From contig BDGG01000001.1 of NCBI GenBank assembly GCA_001949185.1, positions 7,638,149 through 7,702,148 on the forward strand: a stretch of DNA of 64,000 nucleotides, in the 5' to 3' direction. Of this stretch, positions 36,632 through 57,418 are shown one piece after another. Position numbers and translations under genes: made by a program. Positions within the stretch are counted from its first letter, which is position 1; each line of letters opens with the position of its first letter. The DNA is from Ramazzottius varieornatus (Eukaryota > Tardigrada > Eutardigrada > Parachela > Ramazzottiidae). Below the pieces are notes generated by a model. It saw only the letters and a list, made by a program, of their open reading frames with translations, was not told the origin of the DNA and searched no databases.

Positions 36632-36759
36632 CTCAGTTTCTTAAATTCCCAGCTGATCTTTATCGATTCCCTTCATTCACTTCCTCCGCGATCAACAATG
36701 AGGAACAGACTCGATAAAAGAGTCTTCACAAGCAAAATTGCGCCCATAACAATACCACA

Positions 36760-36778
36760 CATACACACACACACACAT
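36760..36778. repeat. Short (CA)n microsatellite
   Basis: An ACACACACACACAC run lies between GRWD1 and FAM185A. Confidence 0.7.
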
Positions 36779-36850
36779 TCCGGTGAGCACACTTTGGGGA
36801 AAGACGGTTTGAAACTGCAAAAAATCAGTACGTAACAGTGAAAGTGTTGA

Positions 36851-38389
36851 TCAGGCGATAGATTGAGGTTCTTTCATGGTGAGGTTCAGGGAAGAAAGCC
36901 AGCTGGTTCCTCGCAGTTTGATTGTGCCTTTCTTGGCCGTCACTTCGATCTGCGGAGCATCGCTGCCAGCAGCGTTCAACTTACCGTGAGATTTGTGTGA
37001 CAGCTCTCCTTGAGATTCATCTTTTGAGCTGGAGAGCTCGACATCGAGGTTCTCCGTCACAATGTGGTGAGGACTGTCGAACTTCAATGAGGCTCTGATG
37101 GAGTCGTTCAAGCCCAGCAGAACGTTTCCTTCGAGCGAATAGATCTTCAGCCTCTTCGTGTCGGAGACTGAGGCATTGAGACTTCCTCTCCCCATACTGA
37201 GATCCATATCACCCTCAAGATTCCCTGAAAGAAAGCAAAACTTTGCCAAATGTGAAGGCGGTAAAATTGCGGAAATCGAAACCGTATCACCATAACCGAA
37301 CCCATGTAACGAACTGAAGTGTACCATAGGCGAAGCCACGTACAAGGCAATCGACCACTAACAATGCGCATAGCGTCACGACAGTCATGTCGATAAGCCA
37401 GTAAATCATGACAACATGCGCGAACGAAACAGAGAAGGTAAATTTTACCGATTTCGACGTTCCCGTCTGTTGTCCAGACCTTCACGTTTCCTTGTAGATT
37501 GCTGGCGCTGATGTTTCCCTGCCGACTAGACAGCTGTACTTTATCTGCGTAAATGGCCTTGCACGAGATGGGACCTTCGAAGGTATCGATATTGATCGTT
37601 GAGCCCTGAAGTCGGTCCGCACGCACAAAACCGGAAACACCCGTTTTGATATTCAAATTTCCCGTAAGGTATCCCGTGATCTCGACACTGCCGTTATTGG
37701 CGAAAATGTTGGCATTTTGAGTCTTGATTTTGTGAAGATGTACTCTGCTGTATTCCGCAGAGATGTTGCAGTGCGAAGGCTGAAGATCTTTCAACTTGAC
37801 GTCGGCGTCTCCGATGGCCGAAATGTCCAGCGCTATCTTGTCAGGAACTTGTACGCTGCAACCACAGTACTCAGCGTGCTCGCCGTTCGTGCAGGACATA
37901 CTGAGGATTTTCGCATCTGAGACAGAAGACAAAAGCACTGCTGAGCTACTGAATGGGAAATGGTTGAATAATACAGGACCTTACAAAACGCAATTACATC
38001 ACATGACATATCAACATAAAACCGCTCACCCATGACATCACGCTTCTTTACGCAAGCGTGAGCACTTATGAGCGGTTAAACGGTTATTTTTTATGATGTC
38101 ATGCGCGAGTCAAGCCAAAAGCGGTCTGCTTTCACTTGTTACCGTATCCTTTGACGGGCGTGAAGTCCACCTGGTGCTGCTCCACGCGGCATCCAGCGCA
38201 GTGGGATACAACAACTCGATCTCCGTCAGGGTACTTATCAGAATCTAGCGGGACGATCTTAGGAGAGCAATCCGACACGCGAAGCTGAAGTAGCCCAAAA
38301 GGACTGACTTTAAACTCTGTCAGCTTGCTGTGAATCTTACTGGCCAAGTCTTCTGTGAAGCGTCGAGTGGCTGTCGCGCGGAGGAACAT
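36851..38389 (-). CDS. FAM185A: FAM185A-like protein (362 aa)
   Basis: My model is complement(join(36851..37224, 37449..37916, 38143..38389)), 1089 nt, open. The N-terminus (MFLRATATRRFTEDLASKIH) is Arg-rich and could be a mitochondrial presequence. The rest is a run of short beta-strand repeats such as INIDTFEGPISCKAIYADKV and LSSRQGNISASNLQGNVKVW, typical of the DUF4097 'putative adhesin' right-handed beta-helix-like fold found in FAM185A. The length is near the human protein. Molecular function is not established for this family, and I infer none. Confidence 0.8.
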
Positions 38390-38521
38390 GGTCCAAACAA
38401 GATTTTATGGGCACAAAGATTCAGGACGAGGGAGATCAGTAGGCGAGAGGAACTTTAATAACAACTCGTGAATCGAGATCCGATATTAAATGGGCCATTA
38501 ATTGCAATGGAAACCAACCAT

Positions 38522-39199
38522 CAGTGTTATTTTAATGATTGTAATAGATAATTTAAAATGGTTGAAAATCGGCCGTTTTGAATTTTACTATGATAATTAA
38601 AATTGGCAAACTCAGCCAACGGATTCTACTATATAGTAAAATTATAGTACAATTGGCTGGATGGTGGAATAGTAAAATAGATAATTAAAACTGAGCCAAA
38701 CTGGGATAACAATGGGGTTAAAATGCGGGAGAAGGGCCGAAAATGGGCGATCTATGATATTTTTTGCATGATTTCCGTTGTTTGACACTAGACAACATCC
38801 CCCAAACGCAACCTAGGTACTGCGTATGAGCTCAGTTTGCGCACCGGGTCAAGACCAAGCGCACCAGGTCAAGCGCACCGGGTCTTGACCGGGTCATGCG
38901 AAGCGAGCTGCGTACCACATAGTTTCGTACCGCGCACCGTGAATGGTGCGTTTTGTGCCGCTGCGGTGCATTTATTCAAAATCTGAAGAGCTAATAGTGC
39001 GTCAGCATGGCGTAAAATGCGCTTGTTGGATCGCCCACAATTAAAATAATTAAAATTGCTGCTGCTAGCACAAGTAAAATTAATAGATAAGAGAAATTTC
39101 ACGCGAACCGTTTTCTGCAATTGAAATTATAAAATCTGGTAGAGTTTTAATGATCGTAATAGCAATTAAAACTCCAAAAGTCATAGTAAAATAACACTG
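38522..39199. mobile_element. hAT-like non-autonomous transposon, second copy, inverted
   Basis: It begins CAGTGTTATTTTA and ends ATAACACTG directly against the assembly gap. Internally it is the reverse complement of 4348-4992 with insertions, including repeats of GCGCACCGGGTC near 38837-38895. The right-hand target duplication cannot be seen because of the gap; the left flank is CCAACCAT. Confidence 0.85.
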
Positions 39200-39598
39200 N
39201 NNNNNNNNNNNNNNNNNNNNNNNNNNNNNNNNNNNNNNNNNNNNNNNNNNNNNNNNNNNNNNNNNNNNNNNNNNNNNNNNNNNNNNNNNNNNNNNNNNNN
39301 NNNNNNNNNNNNNNNNNNNNNNNNNNNNNNNNNNNNNNNNNNNNNNNNNNNNNNNNNNNNNNNNNNNNNNNNNNNNNNNNNNNNNNNNNNNNNNNNNNNN
39401 NNNNNNNNNNNNNNNNNNNNNNNNNNNNNNNNNNNNNNNNNNNNNNNNNNNNNNNNNNNNNNNNNNNNNNNNNNNNNNNNNNNNNNNNNNNNNNNNNNNN
39501 NNNNNNNNNNNNNNNNNNNNNNNNNNNNNNNNNNNNNNNNNNNNNNNNNNNNNNNNNNNNNNNNNNNNNNNNNNNNNNNNNNNNNNNNNNNNNNNNNN
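39200..39598. other. Assembly gap (399 N)
   Basis: An unresolved run of N starts at the last base of a transposon terminal repeat, consistent with repeat-caused assembly failure. Confidence 0.99.
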
Positions 39599-40157
39599 CG
39601 CAATCTATATAGTGACTTTCATGGTTTCACCGTCTCGCCCGCCAGCAAACGTGGCAATCAACCGAAAAATCAAATCCGAATTCTGGGATCGGCGGGATGT
39701 CTTTTGTCCTGTACATGCATGTACATTAGCAAAGCCAAGAGCTTCCCGATGCTTACTCCCGGATACCTGAGGAGGAAGCTTAAAAACGACGCAACACTAC
39801 CGGCTTCCTGAAAGAGGAAATCGACGATCGCAATATAGAACCGGTTTTAGTCTTTGGTCTTGGCCCATTTTAATAGCCAAGACCATCACTCTTTTCAAGT
39901 TCGACTGTCGAAGAGAAAGTTCCGGGTTCGTCCCTTCTGACAAAATCATCGCACATTCACAGTTTACACTGAGATGTGACCGACTACAAATTAATCTAAT
40001 CCCAACTGAAACTTGCGCGAATTTAGGAAGGAAAAACAAAACTATATTATTCATACTACTATTTAATATCAGATAATTCTGCCGTCAAGGCAAACTCATG
40101 GCTCAGACAATAAATTAACGGCCTGAATGTAGGAGTGCAGAATACCTAGGGTAATAT
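39599..40157. other. No gene recognised
   Basis: This lies between the gap and the LysM gene. No coding or repeat structure is recognised. Confidence 0.4.
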
Positions 40158-40356
40158 TCACCTTCTGCCAAACCCGGTGTCAACTACATCGGGTTGAATG
40201 GCAGGAGTATCAGCTTGTTGGACGTTTTCCTCAATTTCTTGCCTGCTCATGAGCTGGAACTGCTGGTCGTTGACGGCCTCCTCGAAGACTCTGCCTTGCG
40301 CGCCTGTCGAAGTTGCAGATAGCTCGTCTTTAGAAAGCTCTTGAGCAATCGCGAGG

Positions 40357-40653
40357 TTAGAACTTCATACCTTTGTCAATGCAGAGGTTGATTCCAGAAA
40401 AGAAAGGGTTGCACTTCATGCCGAGATTCAGCATTAAGAGATCCTCCACCGATATCCCGTTCATGGCGGCCACGACTGCGCAGCTCTGACCCTCCTCCAC
40501 GTGGTGACGCCGCGCACAGGGATCTTCCTCGTCGGCAATTTGGTCCGGCATCGACACCTCTTGCTGTGGAGTCTCTTGCGAAGCCGAACATCTTGCACAA
40601 AACAGACAACCTAACGCCACACTGAGGATAACCGTGGATAAGTTTCCAGCCAT
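40357..40653 (-). CDS. Small secreted LysM-domain protein (98 aa, or longer with a micro-intron)
   Basis: The ATG at 40653 opens a hydrophobic signal peptide (STVILSVALGCLFCARCSA), then an acidic linker, then a LysM domain: HHVEEGQSCAVVAAMNGISV continuing to LLMLNLGMKCNPFFSG and INLCID. LysM domains bind GlcNAc polymers such as chitin or peptidoglycan. The paired cysteines resemble extracellular LysM proteins. The frame ends at GMKF-stop. Alternatively the GTATGA donor inside the last codons and an AG 31 nt further on would extend the protein through LSKDELSATSTG to a stop at 40158; 31 nt is very short for an animal intron, so the shorter protein is my primary model. Confidence 0.75.
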   Translation of the reverse strand: MAGNLSTVILSVALGCLFCARCSASQETPQQEVSMPDQIADEEDPCARRHHVEEGQSCAVVAAMNGISVEDLLMLNLGMKCNPFFSGINLCIDKGMKF

Positions 40654-41127
40654 AATGTACAGCCTTAGTTTCCGGCAGATCGATCCTTCGAGTCTTCCTC
40701 GAACTGTGAAAGCCGTTGCAAACTGTTTCGTTCTCCAGCTCAGCTGTGACAGCTTTTCTAAGATTTACCGTAGTTTGTTGAAAGCGTGAGATAGCTTCCA
40801 GCAACAACCGTGAGATTACACAGTAAGAATCTCTTGAAGGCATCAACCCGGAAGTCAGCACCGCGGCTTGTAATTTTACTGTCTAATTTTGAGCTGCCGT
40901 AGAGAATCAGTGTTAATCTGCTGCGTGAACAGAGCGGGCAATAAACATTCAAGAATTTCTGATAAAACTGGACAATACACAAAATAAAACTAATCGAACA
41001 GGCAAACATCGCTTTTGGAACTGTAAAACTAAGATTTTGGATAAAACTTGTAAAAGATTAAAAGCCATGTGTTACCGAATTACCGGATTTGGCTTCCATG
41101 AGCGCTATAAAGTGTCGCGCAAGAGGC

Positions 41128-49452
<8,325 letters not shown>

Positions 49453-50395
49453 CTTCAAAATTCAGGAGAAATTCTTCACGGCTGCAACAGGTTGCTGAGA
49501 TTCAGAAAACTGACCAAAGAGGATCTAATAGAGAAAAATCGATATTTTCAAACATGCGTGTTTACAGAATCAGACAAGAAATACCGTAGTGAGAAAAGTA
49601 GCTTGTGGATTGTGTACAGAATATTTACTTGCTTTTCCTGCATTGTGCCACATTTTCTTTCGTCGTTTCCGAAGGGCAAACGTCTTGGCTATGAAAGTGA
49701 CTGGTCGAGCGGGTCCCATTCCGATTATGTTATGGTGTCATGAGGCTTACAGCTAATAAATTCCTTTGCGGCTTCTGCGCTTTACTACCAGACCTACTCG
49801 AACAGCGGTATATACGTAGAGGTGAAGCACGAGCTCGACGGATGCTCACTTTACCGGAAGTTCAGACCATTTCAACGTCAGTTGTCACTGTTTTCAGCGA
49901 GAAAGAAATGCCGCATGAATACGTAAAAAGTGCGAGTGCGGGCCGCAGAATAGGTTATTGTTGTTTTCTGATAAATACCACAGTAAACCGATCTCGAAGA
50001 TGACTAACTGCTTACTTCAAAATGTCGACCGCATCTTTCTGCGGGCCTTCGTGGTTTGTGAAAGCGAAGACCCAATTGCCCAATTTGGGCTGGATTACCA
50101 GGAGGACGACGGATCGAAGGTCTTCGGGAAGTCCCCTCGCTAAAACTTATCCCAGCGGTTTATATATGGTCATTCTTGGAGAGGAAAGAAAAGCCCCTTG
50201 TTTGAGCTCGCTTTCTTCGTCAGTAGTCTCAAGACCAGACTAATTCAGGTAGTGTCGATCTATCCGATGTCCAACGTCTAGTGGATCATCTTTTTCCAGA
50301 ATGGAGAACACTCGACCTTGATACCCTTTTTACCTTCCGAAAGGTTTCCTCGTAGAGAAACTCTCGAAACTGGTGTTGACATTCGGCAAAGTTTC
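49453..50395. other. Intergenic; no gene supported
   Basis: This lies between the ATPase start and the KDM8 stop. Short plus-strand ORFs (for example 49740-50003) have no recognisable domain. Confidence 0.45.
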
Positions 50396-52058
50396 TCACA
50401 GGTTTGATGTTGACCCTGACTTTGACTCATTGAACCAAAAGCTCACAGAGAAACTAATCGAAAGACTACGGATGAAATGCCACTCTCGCGGTGGTATGTA
50501 CAAAATATCCCCAGGCTCCAGAATATATTCATAGAAAGAAGCTTTTTCAAAAGCGGGAAACTGACTTAGATCAGGGTTTTCGACATCCACCTGGCTGGTG
50601 TTGTTCAACATACCAGGCGCATGCGGGTATAAAAATTCTGTCTGCGACTCCGAATACAGCCTTACGTATTTCTCACCCATCACTTGACAAAGAAAATTAT
50701 GCTTCGGATCGTAATGTAAAGGCGAAACGGTACCTTCCGGCCCAAACCACGCATTCATGTCCGGATCTGTAAAAACACACGGTTGATTCATTTTCCCATG
50801 TTATAGTAAGATCTGGGACGTAGGCAAATGACAAATCGTTTTCCGAGGTAGCGCACACCCTCAGCCGATGATAATGACAATGTGCGCCACTTCAAGCATT
50901 AATCTGGTTCAGTTCATTCGTCCACGTCCCACATTCAAGAAGGAGTATACCGTCATCTCCGCAAAATGCTATGTAGTCAGGTGGGGCAATGTCTTCCTTT
51001 AGAACCGGTGCTTGGCTGAAGAGGTCGTGCTGAGCGAGGTAAGCAATCTTGTGTTCAGGGTTGTCCTTCATATAGATGTACTTGTCGATGAAGGCTCCGA
51101 TTGTCATGAGTTCTTGTGTCCAGTCGTCATCAGTGTAACGTCTTCCGATCTCCACAGGAACAGTTCGAGAGCCGCAGAGCTGGCGGATGTACTCGGGCGA
51201 CCACTTCTCAAGAGCTGGCCAGTCGTCCATGCAGTGCTTTAGAACGACCGAACGTTTCTGCCGGAAGTGGAGGTCTTGGAAGTCCGACAGGTACGGCTGG
51301 CACACTTCGGGAATCAGGTACTGAATAGAAGGTCTTAAGGAAGCTTTAAGCCTCTTCAGCGGAGCCACCGAAGATTCCGGAGTCGAATCAGAAACTAGGA
51401 ACGGTCAAACGGACGAAGACCACGTTAACCATAACCTCTTCTACGTTCTAACAATAAGCAGCGTACCGCACTGTACTGCAACGCACTGTGACCATGTACT
51501 GTGTCAGTACCGACTACCTCGCGCATGATATTAGTCCTGAACCGCAAATATATCATATTTACTATGACGTCATGCGTCGCACGTGCGAATACCCGCAAAA
51601 CTCAATTTAGCTACCTTACTTTGCTTCGTTTGAGACTGAATGAACTCTTCAGCGTTTGAGATCGTCCTTATCAGAATTCCATTCCACACATCACCGCCCA
51701 TCAGGTGTCCCATGTCACAGAGCTTGACGATGTCGCTCCAGACGGTTGGACTGTCCATATTGCACCGGAAGTAGCTGACGGCTTTCATCCAAGACGCGGC
51801 CGCGTACACCTTGTGCCAGTTGCCGTCAACGCTTGCCCATTTCCCTGTGTTCAGCTCTTGCCAGGCGTAGAGAAGAAGAGCCTCAGAATCTTCGAGAGCG
51901 ATGTTGGATGAGGTAGAGAAGTCCAGAGTAGCGTCCAGCGTCTTCTGGCACTGCGCTATGACGGTACGGCCAAGAACTTTTGGATCGAGAATATCCAAAG
52001 CGTAGTCCGTCGCATCGCCGTCTCTCACACAAAGAATCTTCTTACCCGTGGCCAACAT
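50396..52058 (-). CDS. KDM8: JmjC-domain protein KDM8/JMJD5 (417 aa)
   Basis: KDM8/JMJD5 is a nuclear Fe(II)/2-oxoglutarate oxygenase, described as an arginyl hydroxylase. My model is complement(join(50396..50766, 50951..51394, 51620..52058)), 1254 nt, giving 417 aa against 416 in human. The N-terminal helical region has [20 protein letters not shown] and [11 protein letters not shown]. The middle has [18 protein letters not shown]. The JmjC core has [20 protein letters not shown], with the Fe ligands H and D in HYD, then [13 protein letters not shown] and the distal ligand His in [11 protein letters not shown]. The last intron contains a hairpin repeat. No lesions were seen, so it is probably functional. 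Confidence 0.96.
50845..50893. repeat. Hairpin repeat (KDM8 last intron)
   Basis: AGGTAGCGCACACCCTCAGCC at the left and ATGTGCGCCACTT at the right. Confidence 0.8.
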
Positions 52059-52320
52059 CCCTCGATCATTCAGATTCCTCCGACACGGCGGACACGGTCA
52101 TCCAGCCTCATCCTTAAATTGACCTTAACTTGAGCTCTTGCAGTTTTGCTTTGCCAAATTGCTATAATCATTATAATGGTATGATATAGGCTGTTCAGCT
52201 GTTGCAGTGCACCAGAGTTACGAGTACACGCGCCTGGCCTAAATGTGGGGATGGACAAAACTGTGGGGATGTGATTTCCGAAACAGCGGCTCCGCCAGCT
52301 GTATTCGTTTACGGTTAAAA

Positions 52321-52765
52321 CTAATGACGAGCATTACACGTAGATAGTCCGTGTAATGTAAATTGTAATGTAAAATAGTGTAATTGAAAAAATGTTATCA
52401 CATTTTACACCAGTTCATATTTTACACACCGGGCGGTTAAAAGTGGTAGGGAACGACAAGAACGATAAACCAGCTATGTCTGCGTTTGCATAAAATATAG
52501 ATTTTACTAATTGTCTTCCAGAAATAGATGAAAATACGGTTACAAAATGACCATATTCAAGAGGTTTCTGACATTTTCGCACGTAAGTTAGCCAAATTTT
52601 AGATTTCCAGCGGCAAAATACTCAAAATACCGGAGATTTTGGCTTTTCAGAGTTGTAATTACATTTTACATTTACATTACAACTTTCCGGTGGTTGTAAT
52701 GTCGTGTAAAAGTGTAATTGTAATGTAAAATGTAATGTAATGCAAAATATAATGCTCATCATTAG
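52321..52765. mobile_element. 445-bp AT-rich MITE with TTAAAA duplication
   Basis: CTAATGACGAGCATTACA at the left pairs with ATAATGCTCATCATTAG at the right. TTAAAA flanks both ends (52315-52320 and 52766-52771). The interior is built from GTAATGTAAAAT words. Related sequence lies at 58757-58890 and near 59765-59860 and 60745-60797. Confidence 0.85.
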
Positions 52766-52771
52766 TTAAAA

Positions 52772-53091
52772 CAGAACTGGCTGCCACCACACGTTGCCGC
52801 TTTATATCCTGCGCGACCAACCGAACGTTTCAACGACTTATCAAGCTCTCCATGATAGTCGAGGTCGAAAAGCAAGCTCCGCCACTTACATATCCATCTG
52901 AGTTTCAAACCGCGGAATAAATTTAGATTTTGGCCTTATTTGACCTGCCTGTCTTTGAAGCGATTGATAAATCAGCTTTAACGGTCTTTGATCTCGTTCT
53001 TTTCTGAACGGCCACTGGCAAGTCAACTTGGACAGCATTCGGTTTCCCACGTTTCTTCGGTACTTTGACTGCAGCTTCCGAAGGTTTACTT
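52772..53091. other. Left remainder of second pogo-like element or intergenic
   Basis: On the minus strand a basic open stretch (VPKKRGKPNAVQVDLP) is readable immediately left of the first element's terminal repeat. It could be the detached 3' part of the minus-strand transposase at 54875-56336, but the frames do not join cleanly. Confidence 0.3.
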
Positions 53092-53093
53092 TA

Positions 53094-54874
53094 CTGTATT
53101 TTTCCGATATTTTCGCGCATCACGTCATAGGGCCAGTGTTAAAAGCCCGTGCACAATTCAGCAAGATACAGTTGATTGATTTGATTTATGAAGATGGTAC
53201 CGCTGTGCAGTTCTACGAATTAGGATTGATAATAATTTTTTCTTGTCATTTCGTTGTTCAGTGGCAGATTGACTTCTTTGATATTTCTCAGTGTTTGAAA
53301 TCATGCAGGACATCAGTAATCATAACAGCTATACGGTTGACGAAGCCCAAAGACATCTAGAGGCATTTGCTAAGTGGAATGGAAGTTTACGGAGTTATGC
53401 GAAAGTTGTTGGTGTGTCGGAATCGACGATTCGCACTTGAAAGTAAGTCTGTTACTTCTGACAAATGATGCTTGAAAAGGGCAAACGACGTATTGTTTCC
53501 AGGAACGGAAAACTACCGCTGAGTAAGAATATCGCTAAGAGGAAAGAAATGTATCCAGCGATCGAGCGAGAAGTCTTTCATCAATTCGGAGAACGGATAA
53601 AAGAGGGGAAGCCGACTACTGATCGTCACGTTCAAACGATGGCTCTTGCTGCTGCCTCCCAGATAAAGATCGAAGGATTTAAGGGTTCATCAGGTTGGGT
53701 GACGAAGTGGAACAAACGATTCAGGATCGTATCGCGACCAATCACTAAAGTTGACCGCAAGACAACGCAGACTGAGGATGACGTGGCATGTAATAATAAT
53801 GTCGTTTCGTTCATGACGTCAGATAGTAAATGACGTAATGTGGACAGTTGCCCATGTTCTGAAAATTATTTGTGACGTCACAAATATGTGAAACTTAATC
53901 CTAGGTTGTTTGTAGAAAACAGAGGAGAGCTTTCTGTGGCGGATTGAAGAGATCGTAGCAGTTCTGGAAACGCCGTATTTTCAGATAATGAATATGGATC
54001 AGACGTCTGTGAAGCTTACACGTACAAGAAAACACTATCCCCAGTTGGCGTGAAGCAAGTAAGAGTAATCCAGCTACCGGGCGATCCCGATTGTCTCACC
54101 GTGACGCTTACCGTTTGCGCCGACGGCACAAAATTTCCTGCGACGATAATCTTCAACGGTAATAAGAAAACTGGCAGGCTGTCACCACGAATCCTGAACA
54201 ACCTAGTCGTTCCAGAAAATATCAAAGTCTACAGTAATGCCTCGGGCTGGTGGAATTCGGATCGCTTCTGGCTGGCGGAAACATTCGAGAACTGTAGTCC
54301 CGGTAGTTTTTTGATCCGTGATCGAGCTCCTGCTCACAGCAAGATTGCAAGTGACTTCCTACTTAACGAGATGGGAATCCGTCAAGTTTTTATTCCAGCT
54401 GGCTTGACTGGTACATACCAACCACTGGACGTTGGTGTCAAATTCCCCTTCAAAAGCTATCTGAAGCTTTCCTACCATGATTGGCGTGATAGTCATACTG
54501 AGGTGACGAAAAGCGGCTACCTTAGAAAACCCAACCGGCAAGACTTTATCGATTTTGTTTCCGGTACATGGGAAAAGGTGAAAGTTACTACGGTTGAAAA
54601 TTCTTTCGTTGGCGCACAGATTGTACCAGAGCCTCTTTACATGATAGCTAATCCTGAAGAAGCTTCTGAAGTAGATAATCTGGACGATACTTTCGACTGC
54701 AGCTTCAGCTCGGTGGAGGATTCTTTCACGGAGGCGTAGAGTTTACTTGATTTTCAGTGAAATTTGTATCAATCTCAGTTGATTATTGATCAGTGAAGAT
54801 TAAAGCTGTCGTAGTACCGGGGTGTTTTTGACGTACCAAGTCACGTGCTGCGCGAAAATATCGAAAAAATACAG
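53094..54874. mobile_element. pogo/Tigger-type DNA transposon (1781 bp)
   Basis: The terminal inverted repeats of about 35 bp start CTGTATTTTTCCGATATTTT and end with the near-complement (AAAATATCGAAAAAATACAG). A TA dinucleotide flanks each end (53092-53093 and 54875-54876). It encodes a decayed transposase on the plus strand. Confidence 0.85.
53303..54739 (+). pseudogene. Decayed pogo/Tigger-type transposase
   Basis: The order of parts is that of pogo transposases: a psq-type helix-turn-helix (GSLRSYAKVVGVSESTIRT, from 53303), a CENP-B-type DNA-binding domain (53520-53760, with SGWVTKWNKRFRIVSRPITK), and a DDE catalytic domain. The likely catalytic Asp residues are in MNMDQTS (53990), LIRDRAPAHSK (54320) and TYQPLDVGV (54415). 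TGA at 53438-53440 interrupts the first helix-turn-helix, exactly where a Trp codon is usual, although a GTAAG donor follows at once. A frame change near 54015-54040 separates MNMDQTSVKL from TLSPVGVKQVRV. Probably inactive. Confidence 0.8.
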
Positions 54875-54876
54875 TA

Positions 54877-56336
54877 CTTTGCGACTTTTAAAGCCTGTCG
54901 GGCGCGATTTTGTCCCTCGATCACAGGCCACATCCTTCATCGGTGAACTTCCCTTAGTCAGCCCCGGCAACGCAAGAGCGCCTTGAGCCACCACCTCTTT
55001 GGTTGCAGTTGCGCGAACTGTTTCAGGTGAGAAGGGGAATATTCCGGTATTCTTGAATCCGCTTCTCAGTGAGGTTTCGAAGTCAGAAGAAAGCCTTGAA
55101 GTTTCCTGTGTGCAGAGCAATGCCAAGTGCTCGGCAGAGAAGTTACGAGTCATCTGAAGGCAACCAATTTTTTAGAAAGCTTAGTCGGGCGTTGGAATCT
55201 TGAAGGAATGTAACTTACTTCAAAAGTAGGATCGAGACGTCTGGAGGCCGTATAGTTATTCCACTTCACGTCCATACATCCGGACGCACAGTTATCCAGC
55301 GGCTGCAGCTTATCCGTTTGTCCGGCAGGGGGACAGATGAATTTAATGTCCTTACCAGAATCCCTGCACAACTTGAACAGCTGAGCGTTATTGACGTGGC
55401 TGTAATGACCATCGCGAAACACAACACACTGGAAAACAATGGAATTGGATTGAAATTCAAACAGTTAGCTCACACCAAAGTGATATATTCCAGAGGGTTT
55501 ATGATTTTGATGATGTGCAACACATAATACCTTTTGAGGCGCGTTCGGCAAGATTACTTTACGGAGGTAATCTGTTATCATGTCGCAGTCCATAACTCCC
55601 GAAGCGTTTACAGCGATGTATAACTTGCCGTCAGTATCATCAAACATGACTCCATCGAAAAAACCAATGGCTTATACATCTTCCCGGCAGCAGCACCACA
55701 AAACAAAGTGCTGACCGCGTCCCGGGTAGTTCCGTCAGTAAACGAAGAGAATTCCCCTAGTTGCGTAGACTTTCTCCTTCTCAAACCCCAGAATAAAACC
55801 CGACTCTTCAAGGTTTATTATGACAGAAGGATCCGAGAGTTGTCTTTCGATCTGGAGGCGACTCAGCAGGTTGACCCAGTCTTCGGCATATTCTGCGGTC
55901 CACTCCCGGGCCTTTTTCCGATCTACATTGGATGCCATACGAACAAATCTTTTTTCCATGGTCACGCATGAAGGGACGATGCCACTTCTCATAGAAGATT
56001 GTGCCAATACCTGTTAAGAAACGCAGAACTTGTTTCACTGAAAATTTGTCAGGAATAAATCAAAAATAAACCTTTGCCAAAGCCCATTTCTTCCATGAAA
56101 GCGCAAATCATGCTTGATCATGTTCACCAGTAGAGCCTCTTCTGTCTTGTCCAGCTTCGTTGGTCGGCCCTGCTTCTGAGCCATCGGTGATCTTCCATAA
56201 CTATCGATAGTCATGCAAGGAACACCAAACGTGAGCGAAGCTTTCCGCACTGTCATCCCGTTGGCCACTGCACGAACTGCATCCCTCAGACTTTCTTCCG
56301 TGTACTTTCGGCGATTCTTGCTCTTGAAACCTTCCC
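54877..56336 (-). pseudogene. Second pogo-like transposase, fragmented
   Basis: Minus-strand pieces are: a psq helix-turn-helix (RRKYTEESLRDAVRAVANGM and RKASLTFGVP, about 56170-56330), a CENP-B-like segment (AEDWVNLLSRLQIERQLSDP), a DDE region (VNASGVMDCDMITDYLRKVI, FRDGHYSHVNN, DKLQPLD) and a distal block (FKNTGIFPFSPETVRA). Frames change several times, with possible introns between some pieces. Its 3' end runs directly into the terminal repeat of the element at 53094-54874. It is a different subfamily from its neighbour, judging by the low similarity of matching blocks. Confidence 0.75.
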
Positions 56337-57418
56337 ATAATTTTCAGTTACTCCGGATCCGTTAAATCGAGATTGAAAGAAGGATTCACGAAGGAATACA
56401 TGTACGTGTAGAGAAGGACAAATGACACTGGCCATTAAAAAGTGAATTGCGGACTGTTCAATTACTGACGTCACACGACCAGTTTCTGGATCGATGTAAT
56501 ATTCTTTGCGTTAAATTGCCGCTACTCCGTGCTGCCCACATTTTTGTCCATCCTCACATTTAGGCCAGGTACGTGTGCAGAAGTACTGTAACTTAGTACA
56601 CCCCACGTCCACTCGGCCACCTTTGTGCCAGACAGCCAGAGCCTTTCCCTTCCATAATTATTTACTCCCGCTCTAAAGCTCATCTATGAGTACTCAGACA
56701 AACAGGAATCCTTCACGGAATTTACGTCCTTGCTGGGTCCACTTCCTAAGTGCGGGAAGATACTGCTGCACGATCCGGCTGGGACAGTCTGGCAGCAGAC
56801 TGCTTGCGACGGCTACCAGGGCGAGGCCACCGGCCTATCTTGGCCACGAATATGCCCCAACCGGAGCAGTATCGGGTAAGGATGGGCATTCCGCCTGACC
56901 CCGTCTCCCTGGAAAGGAATTCCGAGAGGAATTTCTCTCATTCCCATTTTCCTATTTTCCGTTTCCGAAACTGCCCACTTCAGAAGTCGGAATTCCAATA
57001 TCGCAGTTTAAAAATTAGGAGAACTAAAGGAAGACAAGTTCTGCATGCTGAACGAGCTTAACACTTGATATGTCGACGGCCAGAAGGAGACTATCTAAAT
57101 TCACAGATCATTAGCGACCGGCGATTTGCATCCGAACAGATCCTCAAGGTGAGAAAACCACTACGCGGGCCAACATTAACAACTTTGCTTGGATTTACTG
57201 TTAAATCTCGTTCAAATCGACGACAGAAATGCCCTACCCGTACATTTCTACCCACGACCATGGATAGTGTTTACGGCGTACATATGTAAAACCAGCTGAT
57301 TGCTGGTTACACGCTTACTCCCCAGTCCGGGCAGCCTTTCTATGAGCAAGGCGGACGCAATATGCATCATTTCTGAAATTCTAGCTTCGAGTTGTGATTC
57401 TCTTGCCTTTTTTTACGT

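Noticed and set aside
39181-39603. Long minus-strand open frame
   Set aside because: It consists almost entirely of N from the assembly gap.
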